NCBI GenBank assembly: GCA_031264885.1
Contig: JAISDM010000050.1
Location: 1 to 21,267, forward strand
Source: Peptococcaceae bacterium
GTDB lineage: Bacteria > Bacillota > Peptococcia > DRI-13 > UBA5745
Length of the DNA: 21,267 nucleotides
Reading direction: 5' to 3'
The position numbers and the translations under genes are program-made. This document shows, one piece after another, positions 15,705 to 21,267 of the stretch (its first letter is position 1; every line of letters starts with the position of its first letter). The notes below the pieces were generated by a model, which saw only the letters and a list, made by a program, of their open reading frames with translations, had not been told where the DNA came from and ran no database searches.

Positions 15705-16394
15705 ATGCGCGAACATGAACATAGGCACGAACACGGCGGCGCGGGGGAGCAGGGGCACGGCGGCGCGGGGGAGCAGGGGCACGCGCATGAACACGGGAAC
15801 GCGCACGAGCATGAACATGACCACGCGGGAGAGTACACGCACGGGCATGATCATGAGCATGGGGACGTGAGGGAACACGGCCACGCGCATGAACACGGGA
15901 ACGCGCATGAACACGGGCACGGACACACGCACGACCACGCGGGCGAACACGGCCACACGCATGACCACACGCACGCGCATGAACATGAACATGACCACGA
16001 CCACAGCCACAGCGAGGATATGGACAGAGCTGTGGGCGCAGTGCGCGCGGGACATTTGCTGCATGAAGAAGCCATAGCCGCGTCCGGGGATCTGATCCTC
16101 ATGGCGGCGGAATACGCGCCCATCCGCGCGGAACTCGACAGGCAAATGACGGCTGTGGCGGATTCCATAACCGCCGCCGGGGGCATCATCGGACATATCA
16201 AGGCGTCCGCCTCCGTCACTTCGGTGGAGATGTTCTCTGTCACCGATACAGATCAAAAAATGGCGAAAGTCTCCCCCGCGCTGACCATTGACGTACATCT
16301 GGCCGCCATTGTTTTCGCCGTGGTGCCCGATATAGCCGAGGACGCCGTCAGAGACGCGCTCATCCAGGTGAAAGCTGCCGCTTTCGGCGGTTGA
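15705..16394 (+). CDS. Histidine-rich metal-binding protein, likely split C-terminal part of the COG0523 chaperone
   Basis: A 229-residue ORF. Residues 1-102 contain 37 histidines, mostly as H-x-H with Glu, Asp, Gly and Ala. Residues 105-229 form a small alpha/beta domain: a helix (about 139-158), GIIGHIKASASV, SVEMFSVTD, then IVFAVVPDIAEDAVRDALIQV, which resembles by pattern the last strand-helix of the CobW C-terminal domain (LVFIGRDLDEEALRAAL type). It lies in the same frame as the GTPase, with only TAG and two codons between. GGGGGTG (15689-15695) nine bases before the ATG could serve for re-initiation. Role: probably buffering or donating Zn or Ni to the GTPase. The domain match is by eye and unconfirmed. 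Confidence 0.85.
   Translation: MREHEHRHEHGGAGEQGHGGAGEQGHAHEHGNAHEHEHDHAGEYTHGHDHEHGDVREHGHAHEHGNAHEHGHGHTHDHAGEHGHTHDHTHAHEHEHDHDHSHSEDMDRAVGAVRAGHLLHEEAIAASGDLILMAAEYAPIRAELDRQMTAVADSITAAGGIIGHIKASASVTSVEMFSVTDTDQKMAKVSPALTIDVHLAAIVFAVVPDIAEDAVRDALIQVKAAAFGG
15735..15782 (+). repeat. Perfect 24-bp tandem duplication in the His-rich region
   Basis: Two identical 24-base units (15735-15758, 15759-15782), each encoding GGAGEQGH. Similar but imperfect blocks (HAHEHGNAHEHEH and HAHEHGNAHEHGH) follow, so the region grows by slippage or unequal crossover while staying in frame. Confidence 0.95.
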
Positions 16395-16421
16395 GATGGG
16401 TGAAAGATGTATTTGTTAGCC

Positions 16422-16450
16422 TTGACATAAATTTTGAAATCTGCTATATT
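16422..16450 (+). promoter_or_regulatory. Strong sigma-70 promoter reading into the small-ORF locus (P plus)
   Basis: Perfect TTGACA (16422-16427), 17-base spacer, TATATT (16445-16450). Start near 16457. The RNA would begin with a GCTC-GATCAA-GAGC hairpin (16460-16473), carry ACCTCCTTTC (16477-16486) and run antisense through the minus-strand ORF at 16534-16623. It might also supply the calcium ATPase gene 430 bases downstream. Confidence 0.8.
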
Positions 16451-16533
16451 TGAATCAAAGCTCGATCAAGAGCAAAACCTCCTTTCATTGGCGGTTACCC
16501 ATGGTTGCACAGGTTTACGGGACTAAAAATGTA

Positions 16534-16623
16534 TTATGATAACCGCTGCCGTGCTGGGTGGCGGTTATCGCGTTTGATGATAATCGTTACTGTGTATCCA
16601 AATATGTGTAACGTTATCCGCAT
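16534..16623 (-). CDS. Small 29-residue protein, unknown
   Basis: Starts MRITLHIFGYTVTIII, then a basic tail KRDNRHPARQRLS. The first half alternates hydrophobic and polar residues like a beta strand pair; the second half is strongly basic. Support: GAGGTG ribosome site seven bases before the ATG, a consensus promoter (16681-16709) 50 bases upstream, and a related tail (DNRHLAR then stop) encoded by a second, decayed copy at 16746-16777. I have an impression of similar unnamed short ORFs in gut Clostridia but cannot name a family. The codons for the tail form the strand of a hairpin (16538-16569), so the RNA may matter as much as the peptide. It could be a type I toxin-like peptide or the locus could be a non-coding RNA. 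Confidence 0.55.
   Translation of the reverse strand: MRITLHIFGYTVTIIIKRDNRHPARQRLS
16538..16569. other. Hairpin overlapping the end of the small ORF (structure copy 1)
   Basis: Arms GATAACCGCTGCC (16538-16550) and GGTGGCGGTTATC (16557-16569) around the loop GTGCTG. All 13 positions pair in plus-strand RNA (two G-U pairs), while minus-strand RNA has two A-C mismatches. On the minus strand it is followed by ACATTTTT, which looks like a weak terminator. Confidence 0.7.
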
Positions 16624-16651
16624 CGCGCCTCACCTCGCTTTCACGTGGTGT

Positions 16652-16666
16652 GGCAACCGCCTTGCC
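16652..16666 (-). other. 5' leader hairpin of the small-ORF transcript
   Basis: Minus-strand GGCAA-GGCGG-TTGCC, a 5-bp stem whose GGCGG loop is complementary to the CCGCC in the hairpin at 16538-16569 and in GGTAACCGCC (16490-16499), allowing a 5'-3' long-range pairing. A second leader stem, CACCACG with CGAGGTG, would cover the ribosome site. Confidence 0.55.
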
Positions 16667-16680
16667 CTTGATCTATACTC

Positions 16681-16709
16681 ATTATGAAGCAATAAATATT
16701 ACCTGTCAA
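16681..16709 (-). promoter_or_regulatory. Strong sigma-70 promoter of the small ORF (P minus)
   Basis: Minus-strand TTGACA (16709-16704), 17-base spacer, CATAAT (16686-16681). Start near 16674. It faces P plus at 16422-16450; the two predicted transcripts converge and share the early sequence GATCAAGRGCAA. Confidence 0.82.
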
Positions 16710-16730
16710 TACTTTTTTCGACATAATTGG

Positions 16731-16777
16731 AACAAAATGTATCGAGATAGCCGTCACCGCGCCAGGTGGCGGTTATC
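16731..16777 (-). pseudogene. Decayed second copy of the small-ORF 3' end
   Basis: Minus strand GATAACCGCCACC (16777-16765), loop TGGCGC, GGTGACGGCTATC (16758-16746), then ATACATTTT. It encodes DNRHLAR-stop, matching DNRHPAR of the intact copy, and keeps the hairpin and following T-rich stretch. Sequence upstream on that strand does not match the ORF's N-terminal half, so only the tail remains. Confidence 0.55.
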
Positions 16778-16797
16778 GTTATATTCTTTTTGCCTGT

Positions 16798-16819
16798 CTC
16801 CCCGAGGGGGGAATTTTTG
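16798..16819 (+). repeat. Family C repeat, copy 2
   Basis: CTCCCCGAGGGGGGAATTTTTG, a short GC-rich dyad followed by five T residues. It may act as a weak terminator between the small-ORF locus and the ATPase gene. Confidence 0.5.
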
Positions 16820-16889
16820 TCCGGGTTGGGACATACAATGCTTCATGGATAATGGATAAGTATGAGCGCGGAGAGCGGGAGGTGCATCC

Positions 16890-19697
16890 ATGAAGGCGGA
16901 GGAATGGGCGGGCAAAAGCAGGGAAGAAACCTTGGACGTGTTGGGGGTCGGGGCGGAAAGCGGGTTATCGCAAAGGGAGGCGGAAAAACGGCTGGCGCTT
17001 TTCGGGCCTAACAGCTTGAGGGAATATCCCAAGAAAAGCCTGTTGTGGGCTTTTTTTGAGCAAATGAAGGATTTCATGGTACTGGTGCTGGTCGCCGCCG
17101 CCGTGATATCCGGGTGGATGGGCGAATGGGCGGATACGCTGACCATCATGATCATCGTGGTGGTCAACGCTTGTCTGGGGCTGGTTCAGGAACGCCGGGC
17201 GGAACAATCTTTGGAGAACTTGAAAAAAATGTCCGCGCCGGAGACATTCGTGCTCAGGGACGGGGTTTCTCAAAAAATCCCTTCCAGGGACCTGGCGCGG
17301 GGAGATATTGTTTTGCTGGAGTCCGGCGCCATTGTTCCGGCGGATCTCCGGCTGCTGGAGAGCCTCCGGATGGAGGTCAACGAGGCTGCCTTAACAGGGG
17401 AGTCCCTGCCTGTGAGAAAAAACAGCGAACTGATCCAGACGGGCAAGCTTGCCGTGGCGGATCAGAGCAATATGGCGTTTATGGGCACCGAAATCACGGC
17501 GGGCAAGGGCAAGGGCGCGGTGGTGGCGGTGGGGATGGATACGGAATTCGGCAAAATCGCGGACTCGCTGCAGACCGCCGGCAGCCAAATGACGCCGCTG
17601 CAAAGGCGTTTGGCTCAGCTGGGCCGATGGCTGGTGGCCGGATGCGTCGGGATTGTGTCTTTGGTGGTGGTCATTGGCTGGGCTTCGGGTATTCCCTTTC
17701 ACCAGATGTTTTTGACAGGGGTAAGTTTGGCGGTGGCGGCCATTCCGGAAGGGCTGCCGGCCATTGTGACCATCGCGCTGGCCATCGGGGTTCAGCGCAT
17801 GACGAAGCGTAACGCCATTATCCGATCCCTGCCCGCGGTGGAGACGCTGGGATGTACCACGGTGATTTGCGCGGATAAGACGGGCACTTTGACCCAAAAC
17901 GCGATGATTGTGCGGCAGATGAGCTTGTCCGGAGAAACCGTTTTTTTTGAGGGGAACGGGTATGATCCCAAGGGGGAAGTCCGGTATCCGGAGGAATCCG
18001 GCTGGCGTGAAAAAAACAAAAAAGGACTGGAACAGGCGCTGCGGGCGGCGAGTTTGTGCAATAACGCCGAGCTGCTCAAGGATGAGATCCCCATCAAGGG
18101 GTTGTTCCGCAGCCGTCAGCCGAATTGGAGGATCATCGGCGATCCCACGGAAGGCGCTTTGCTGGTCGCCGCTATGAAGGCGGGGGTCTGGCGGGAAAAT
18201 CTGAAATTGACCCGGGTAGATGAAATCCCTTTTGATCCCGAACGCAAGCGCATGAGTGTGCTGTATCAGGATGAAGCCGGCAAACAGCGGACCGTCTACG
18301 CCAAGGGCGCGCCGGACGCGCTGCTGGAATGCTGTGACCGGGTTTGGCGGGACGGGACGGAGGCTGCGCTCACGGCCAGGCTGAAGAGAGAAATATTGCG
18401 GGCCAATGATGATTTGGCCGCAAATGGATTCCGGGTGCTGGGTTTGGCGGCGCGAACCATGCCGGCGGCGGAGAGGGCTCGCGCCGGGAAGGGGGAAACC
18501 GGGGGCAAGGGGAGATTTGCCGCGGGAACGGCGGTCGCTTTGGGCGCCGGGAAGAAGGCGGAAACCGCCGCGGAAACAGAGATGACCCCGGAAGATGTGG
18601 AAAGAGGAATGGTTTTTCTGGGTTTGGCCGGTATGACAGACCCGCCCAGGGAAGGGGTGCGCCAGGCTGTTTCCACATGCCGCCACGCGGGGATCCAGGT
18701 GGTTATGATGACGGGGGATCACGCCAAAACCGCCGAGGCGACCGCCAAAAATCTGGGCATTCTGAGGAATGCTTCCGATGAGCTTTGCACCGGCGCGGAG
18801 CTGGACGCGATGGACGATTCCGCCTTGCGCCGGCGCGTATCCCGAATCCGGGTTTTTGCGCGGGTTTCCCCCAGACATAAGCTGCGGATCGTGAGATGTC
18901 TCAAGGATATGGGGCATGTGGCGGCCATGACGGGAGACGGGGTAAACGACGCGCCGGCGGTGAAGGAAGCGGACATCGGGATCAGTATGGGCTTCTCGGG
19001 AACCGATGTAACCAGGGACGCCTCGGATTTGATTTTGTCCGACGATAATTTTTCCACCATTTTGGCGGCTGTTGAGGAAGGCCGGATCATTTACGAGAAT
19101 ATACGGAGGTTCATTCAATATTTGCTGGCGGGCAATATCGGAGAGGTGCTGCTGATGTTCGCGGCGACGCTGGCGGGTGTGCCGCTGCCCCTGCTGCCGC
19201 TCCAGATTCTGTGGGTGAACCTGGTGACGGACGGACTGCCCGCGATGGCGCTGGGGGTCGAGAAAGGGGACGACCTGGTGCTGCTGCGGCCGCCCCGAAA
19301 TCCGGAAGAAAGCGTCTTCGCGCGGGGAATGGGCGCCGTGGTGATTTTAAACGGGATTTTGATCGCGGCGGTATGTATGGGGGTGTATATTTTCGGATTT
19401 TTGTATTTCCGCTCTCTGGAGACGGCCAGAACCATGACTTTCTGCGCCCTGGTCATCAGCCAGCTTCTGTACGCGCTGGAATGCGGAAGCCGCCGGAACG
19501 GGTGGCTGACCGCCGCCGTGGCCGGGTCTCTGCTGATGCAGCTGAGCGTGGTTTATATTCCCTTCTTCCAGACATACTTCAAAACGGTTGCTTTGCCGGT
19601 TTTGGCCTGGAACGGGATTTTGATCCCCTTATTGCTCTGCACACTCCTGCGGGCGGGGCTGAAGGCGGCAAAAACCGCTCGGGCGCCTTTGTTATAA
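16890..19697 (+). CDS. SERCA-type (P2A) calcium-transporting P-type ATPase
   Basis: This 935-residue inner-membrane pump exports Ca2+ at the cost of ATP. Order: cation-ATPase N-domain (1-75), M1-M2 (about 55-100), A-domain with TGES (169-172), M4 with AAIPEGLPAIVT (E287), phosphorylation motif DKTGTLT (D329), N-domain with FDPERKRM and KGAPDALLE, P-domain TGDH and GDGVNDAPAVKEADIG, then M5-M10. Ca2+ ligands of SERCA are kept: the N and E of LLAGNIGEV in M5, and the N and D of NLVTDGLPA in M6. A low-complexity stretch of about 38 residues rich in A, G, K and E lies before TPEDVERGMVFLGLAGM and is not usual. The start follows GGAGG by seven bases. Confidence 0.95.
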   Translation: MKAEEWAGKSREETLDVLGVGAESGLSQREAEKRLALFGPNSLREYPKKSLLWAFFEQMKDFMVLVLVAAAVISGWMGEWADTLTIMIIVVVNACLGLVQERRAEQSLENLKKMSAPETFVLRDGVSQKIPSRDLARGDIVLLESGAIVPADLRLLESLRMEVNEAALTGESLPVRKNSELIQTGKLAVADQSNMAFMGTEITAGKGKGAVVAVGMDTEFGKIADSLQTAGSQMTPLQRRLAQLGRWLVAGCVGIVSLVVVIGWASGIPFHQMFLTGVSLAVAAIPEGLPAIVTIALAIGVQRMTKRNAIIRSLPAVETLGCTTVICADKTGTLTQNAMIVRQMSLSGETVFFEGNGYDPKGEVRYPEESGWREKNKKGLEQALRAASLCNNAELLKDEIPIKGLFRSRQPNWRIIGDPTEGALLVAAMKAGVWRENLKLTRVDEIPFDPERKRMSVLYQDEAGKQRTVYAKGAPDALLECCDRVWRDGTEAALTARLKREILRANDDLAANGFRVLGLAARTMPAAERARAGKGETGGKGRFAAGTAVALGAGKKAETAAETEMTPEDVERGMVFLGLAGMTDPPREGVRQAVSTCRHAGIQVVMMTGDHAKTAEATAKNLGILRNASDELCTGAELDAMDDSALRRRVSRIRVFARVSPRHKLRIVRCLKDMGHVAAMTGDGVNDAPAVKEADIGISMGFSGTDVTRDASDLILSDDNFSTILAAVEEGRIIYENIRRFIQYLLAGNIGEVLLMFAATLAGVPLPLLPLQILWVNLVTDGLPAMALGVEKGDDLVLLRPPRNPEESVFARGMGAVVILNGILIAAVCMGVYIFGFLYFRSLETARTMTFCALVISQLLYALECGSRRNGWLTAAVAGSLLMQLSVVYIPFFQTYFKTVALPVLAWNGILIPLLLCTLLRAGLKAAKTARAPLL

Positions 19698-19749
19698 AGC
19701 GTTTACACGTTTTTTGGCAGAACCCCTTTATTTACGCTTGGTTTTCGGC

Positions 19750-19755
19750 TATAAT
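19750..19755 (+). promoter_or_regulatory. Possible -10 element of the DUF4143 ATPase gene
   Basis: TATAAT with start expected near 19762, about 48 bases before the ATG. The best -35 at 17 bases spacing is a poor TTTATT. A TCGGCT (19745-19750) / AGCCGA (19773-19778) inverted repeat overlaps the -10 and could be an operator. Confidence 0.45.
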
Positions 19756-19809
19756 ACAAATATCACGAAATCAGCCGATAAAAATTCCGCGCGTAAAGGA
19801 GCGTTTGCC

Positions 19810-21036
19810 ATGTACATCAAGAGGCATCTGGAAAGCGTACTTGCGTCTCCCGGTTTTTTAAGGGGCGTCATGGCGGTGACGGGAAGCCGTCAGACCGGCA
19901 AAAGCACGCTTATTCACGAATTGTTCAAGGACCGTTCGTTGAACGAAATATCGCTTGACGATATTGAAATGCGCGCGCTTGCGAAGACCAACCCGAAGAT
20001 ATTTTTGACGCGTCTTACGACGCCGCTTTTTATCGATGAGGCGCAATACGCGCCCGAAATGTTCTCTTATCTCAAAATCCACGTGGATAAAACGAAAGAA
20101 AAGGGTGCGTTTTATTTATCGGGCTCGCAGCGCTACAATATGATGAAAAACCTGAGCGAGAGCCTTGCGGGACGCGTTGGCGTTTTTGAGCTTTTGGGCT
20201 TGTCCCTGCGTGAAATAAACGGGGACGGGTTTAACCTGCCGTTTGTGCCGGACGACAGGTATCTTGCGGGCAGAAATCCTAAAAAAACTTCATACGTTAA
20301 GCTTTGGGAGCTTATTCACAAAGGCTCGTATCCCGAGTTATATGATAATCCCGCGCTTAATTGGGGCGCGTTTTATAACAACTATGTGAATACCTATGTG
20401 GAGCGCGATGTGAAGCAGATAGAGAATATCGGCGACGAGGTCAAATTTTATCAGTTTATGCAGGCTGTCGCGGCGAGATCCGGTTCACTGCTCAATGTAC
20501 AAGGCATTGCCAAGGACATAGGGATAAGGCGCTCTGTCTGCGAAGGATGGCTGTCTGTCTTAAGGGCGTCAAACCTGATTTATCTTTTGCCTCCGTACCA
20601 TAGCAATATTACTAAACGCGCAATCAAAACGCCCAAGATTTTCTTTTTGGATACCGGGTTGATGGCTTTTCTGACGAAATGGCATACACCTGAACAAATC
20701 GAAACCGGTTCCATGAGCGGCGCGTTCCTTGAGACGTTTGTACTGTGCGAAATTCTGAAGAGTTATTATAACGCGGGGATCGACCCGAAGAGTTATTTAT
20801 ATTTCTACAGGGACAAGGACGGCAACGAAATTGATTTTATCATAAGCAGCGGCGGAAGTCTGCATCCTATCGAGATCAAGAAAAAAAGCAACCCCGATTT
20901 AAGCGACATTAAAGCATTCAAATTTACCGAAAACGATGAAACATATAAACGCGGCAACGGCGCTGTGATTTGTACAAACGACGCGATCGTCCCGCTCACG
21001 GAGTTTGACAGCATTGTGCCGTTCTATTATATCTAG
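19810..21036 (+). CDS. AAA+ ATPase with DUF4143 C-terminal domain
   Basis: This 408-residue soluble protein of the AAA_14-DUF4143 family has Walker A TGSRQTGKST (24-33), Walker B PLFIDEAQ (72-79), sensor-like YLSGSQRYNMM and ESLAGRVGVFELLGLSLRE. A winged-helix region (about 210-260) and a C-terminal DUF4143 region follow, where YFYRDKDGNEIDFII and HPIEIKKK (340-358) look like a PD-(D/E)XK-type core. The family is widespread, often solitary and mobile, with no settled function. The ATG at 19810 follows AAAGGAG (19795-19801) by eight bases; an in-frame start at 19714 has no site. Base composition is lower in GC than the neighbours (23 G+C of 60 in 20281-20340, against 44 of 60 in 18301-18360), suggesting recent transfer. 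Confidence 0.9.
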   Translation: MYIKRHLESVLASPGFLRGVMAVTGSRQTGKSTLIHELFKDRSLNEISLDDIEMRALAKTNPKIFLTRLTTPLFIDEAQYAPEMFSYLKIHVDKTKEKGAFYLSGSQRYNMMKNLSESLAGRVGVFELLGLSLREINGDGFNLPFVPDDRYLAGRNPKKTSYVKLWELIHKGSYPELYDNPALNWGAFYNNYVNTYVERDVKQIENIGDEVKFYQFMQAVAARSGSLLNVQGIAKDIGIRRSVCEGWLSVLRASNLIYLLPPYHSNITKRAIKTPKIFFLDTGLMAFLTKWHTPEQIETGSMSGAFLETFVLCEILKSYYNAGIDPKSYLYFYRDKDGNEIDFIISSGGSLHPIEIKKKSNPDLSDIKAFKFTENDETYKRGNGAVICTNDAIVPLTEFDSIVPFYYI

Positions 21037-21088
21037 CGCCCTGTAACGTTTAAAGATTACAACTGGGTAATTTGCGTCTGCCAAAACC

Positions 21089-21113
21089 GGGCGGCAGGAT
21101 GCCGCCCCTACGG
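21089..21113 (+). repeat. Family A palindrome, copy 12
   Basis: GGGCGGCAGGATGCCGCCC followed by CTACGG, identical over this length to the copy at 2646-2670. Confidence 0.85.
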
Positions 21114-21139
21114 ATGCGTGACGCGCGGCGTCTGTCACT

Positions 21140-21170
21140 AAAATTCCCCTCCTTGGAGGGGAATTTTTTT
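21140..21170. terminator. Terminator of the DUF4143 gene (family C repeat, copy 3)
   Basis: A perfect dyad AAAATTCCCCTCC (21140-21152) TT GGAGGGGAATTTT (21155-21167) ends in an eight-T run (21163-21170). It follows the ATPase stop by about 100 bases. The GGAGGGGAATTT part recurs at 7787-7798. Confidence 0.8.
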
Positions 21171-21215
21171 GGGGAATTTTTTCAAATTACGAATCGCGGG
21201 AATTCAGATAGTCTC

Positions 21216-21243
21216 TTGCTAAACATCTGAATTTTGATATACT
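21216..21243 (+). promoter_or_regulatory. Sigma-70-type promoter of the gene at the right edge
   Basis: TTGCTA (21216-21221), 16-base spacer, TATACT (21238-21243). The predicted start near 21250 falls directly before the AAGGAGG ribosome site, so the leader is very short. Confidence 0.6.
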
Positions 21244-21258
21244 AAAGGCAAGGAGGCG

Positions 21259-21267
21259 ATGGATATG
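21259..21267 (+). CDS. Start of a gene running off the right edge
   Basis: AAGGAGG (21250-21256) precedes ATG GAT ATG. The second ATG (21265) has the better 8-base spacing. Nothing can be said about the product. Confidence 0.55.

Noticed and set aside
15075..16298. A 407-codon minus-strand frame with many M, V, F and R residues
   Set aside because: It is the antisense of the histidine codons (CAC/CAT) and of the GTPase gene; the apparent hydrophobic repeats are an artefact.
16454..16468. Minus-strand peptide TTG ATC GAG CTT TGA behind a strong GGAGG
   Set aside because: Four codons only; the region more likely belongs to a hairpin/terminator of the small-ORF transcript or to the leader of the plus-strand RNA.
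16651..16666. A sigma-54-like match TGGCAACCGCCTTGC on the plus strand
   Set aside because: It arises from the hairpin GGCAA/TTGCC of the small-ORF leader, deviates from the TGGCAC consensus, and no activator site is nearby.
17391..19118. A 575-codon minus-strand open frame opposite the calcium ATPase
   Set aside because: It is a codon-bias shadow of an unmistakable P-type ATPase; no ribosome site or family motif.
1..21267. tRNA, rRNA, insertion sequence or phage genes
   Set aside because: No cloverleaf with a GGTTCGAATCC-type arm, no rRNA segments, and no transposase, integrase or phage structural protein were recognised in any frame.

Overview
The window looks like the chromosome of an anaerobic, GC-rich member of the Bacillota (Clostridia-like). 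The pointers are strong GGAGG-type ribosome sites, an RqcH/FbpA-type NFACT protein, a two-subunit class I (oxygen-labile Fe-S) fumarase, a short bacterial malic enzyme, a URO-D-type zinc methyltransferase, and intergenic regions full of palindromic repeats. This placement is inference; no rRNA or tRNA gene is present to anchor it, and I saw no transposase, integrase or CRISPR array.

Positions 1-7730 hold a C4-dicarboxylate module built around a PrpR-like sigma-54 activator (2876-4792). On the minus strand, behind a near-consensus -24/-12 promoter (2504-2521), lie a malate/lactate dehydrogenase-family enzyme and a U32-like TIM-barrel protein. On the plus strand, behind an almost identical -24/-12 promoter (4805-4821), lie malic enzyme and the alpha and beta subunits of class I fumarase, closed by a strong terminator (7682-7730). 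A large dyad with GTTTCATAA half-sites (2771-2830) sits just ahead of the activator gene and is the best candidate for its binding site. Together the genes would interconvert fumarate, malate and pyruvate (and possibly oxaloacetate) under one effector-responsive regulator.

Positions 7827-13805 hold a Uma2-family protein with its own promoter. A tightly packed run follows: a membrane-anchored FAD-dependent oxidoreductase, a GH26-like exported glycosidase, and RqcH.

Positions 14056-16394 hold a compact operon: a URO-D/MtaA-like methyltransferase with a His-x-Cys zinc motif, then a COG0523 (CobW-like, G3E) GTPase, then a protein with 37 histidines in its first 102 residues. The last two lie in one reading frame and are separated only by a single TAG codon and two further codons, so they look like one metallochaperone cut into two. 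This is the most unusual feature of the window.

Positions 16395-16889 hold no long gene but carry two strong convergent promoters, a 29-codon minus-strand ORF with structured leader and tail, and a decayed copy of that ORF's 3' end: a candidate small-protein/antisense-RNA locus. Then come a SERCA-type calcium ATPase (16890-19697), an AT-richer AAA/DUF4143 ATPase (19810-21036), and the start of another gene at the right edge.

Three families of interspersed palindromic repeats occupy almost every intergenic gap: a GGGCGGCAGAATGCCGCCC type, an ATTCTGGGACAAGCCCAGAAT type, and a CTCCTTGGAGGGGAATT type.
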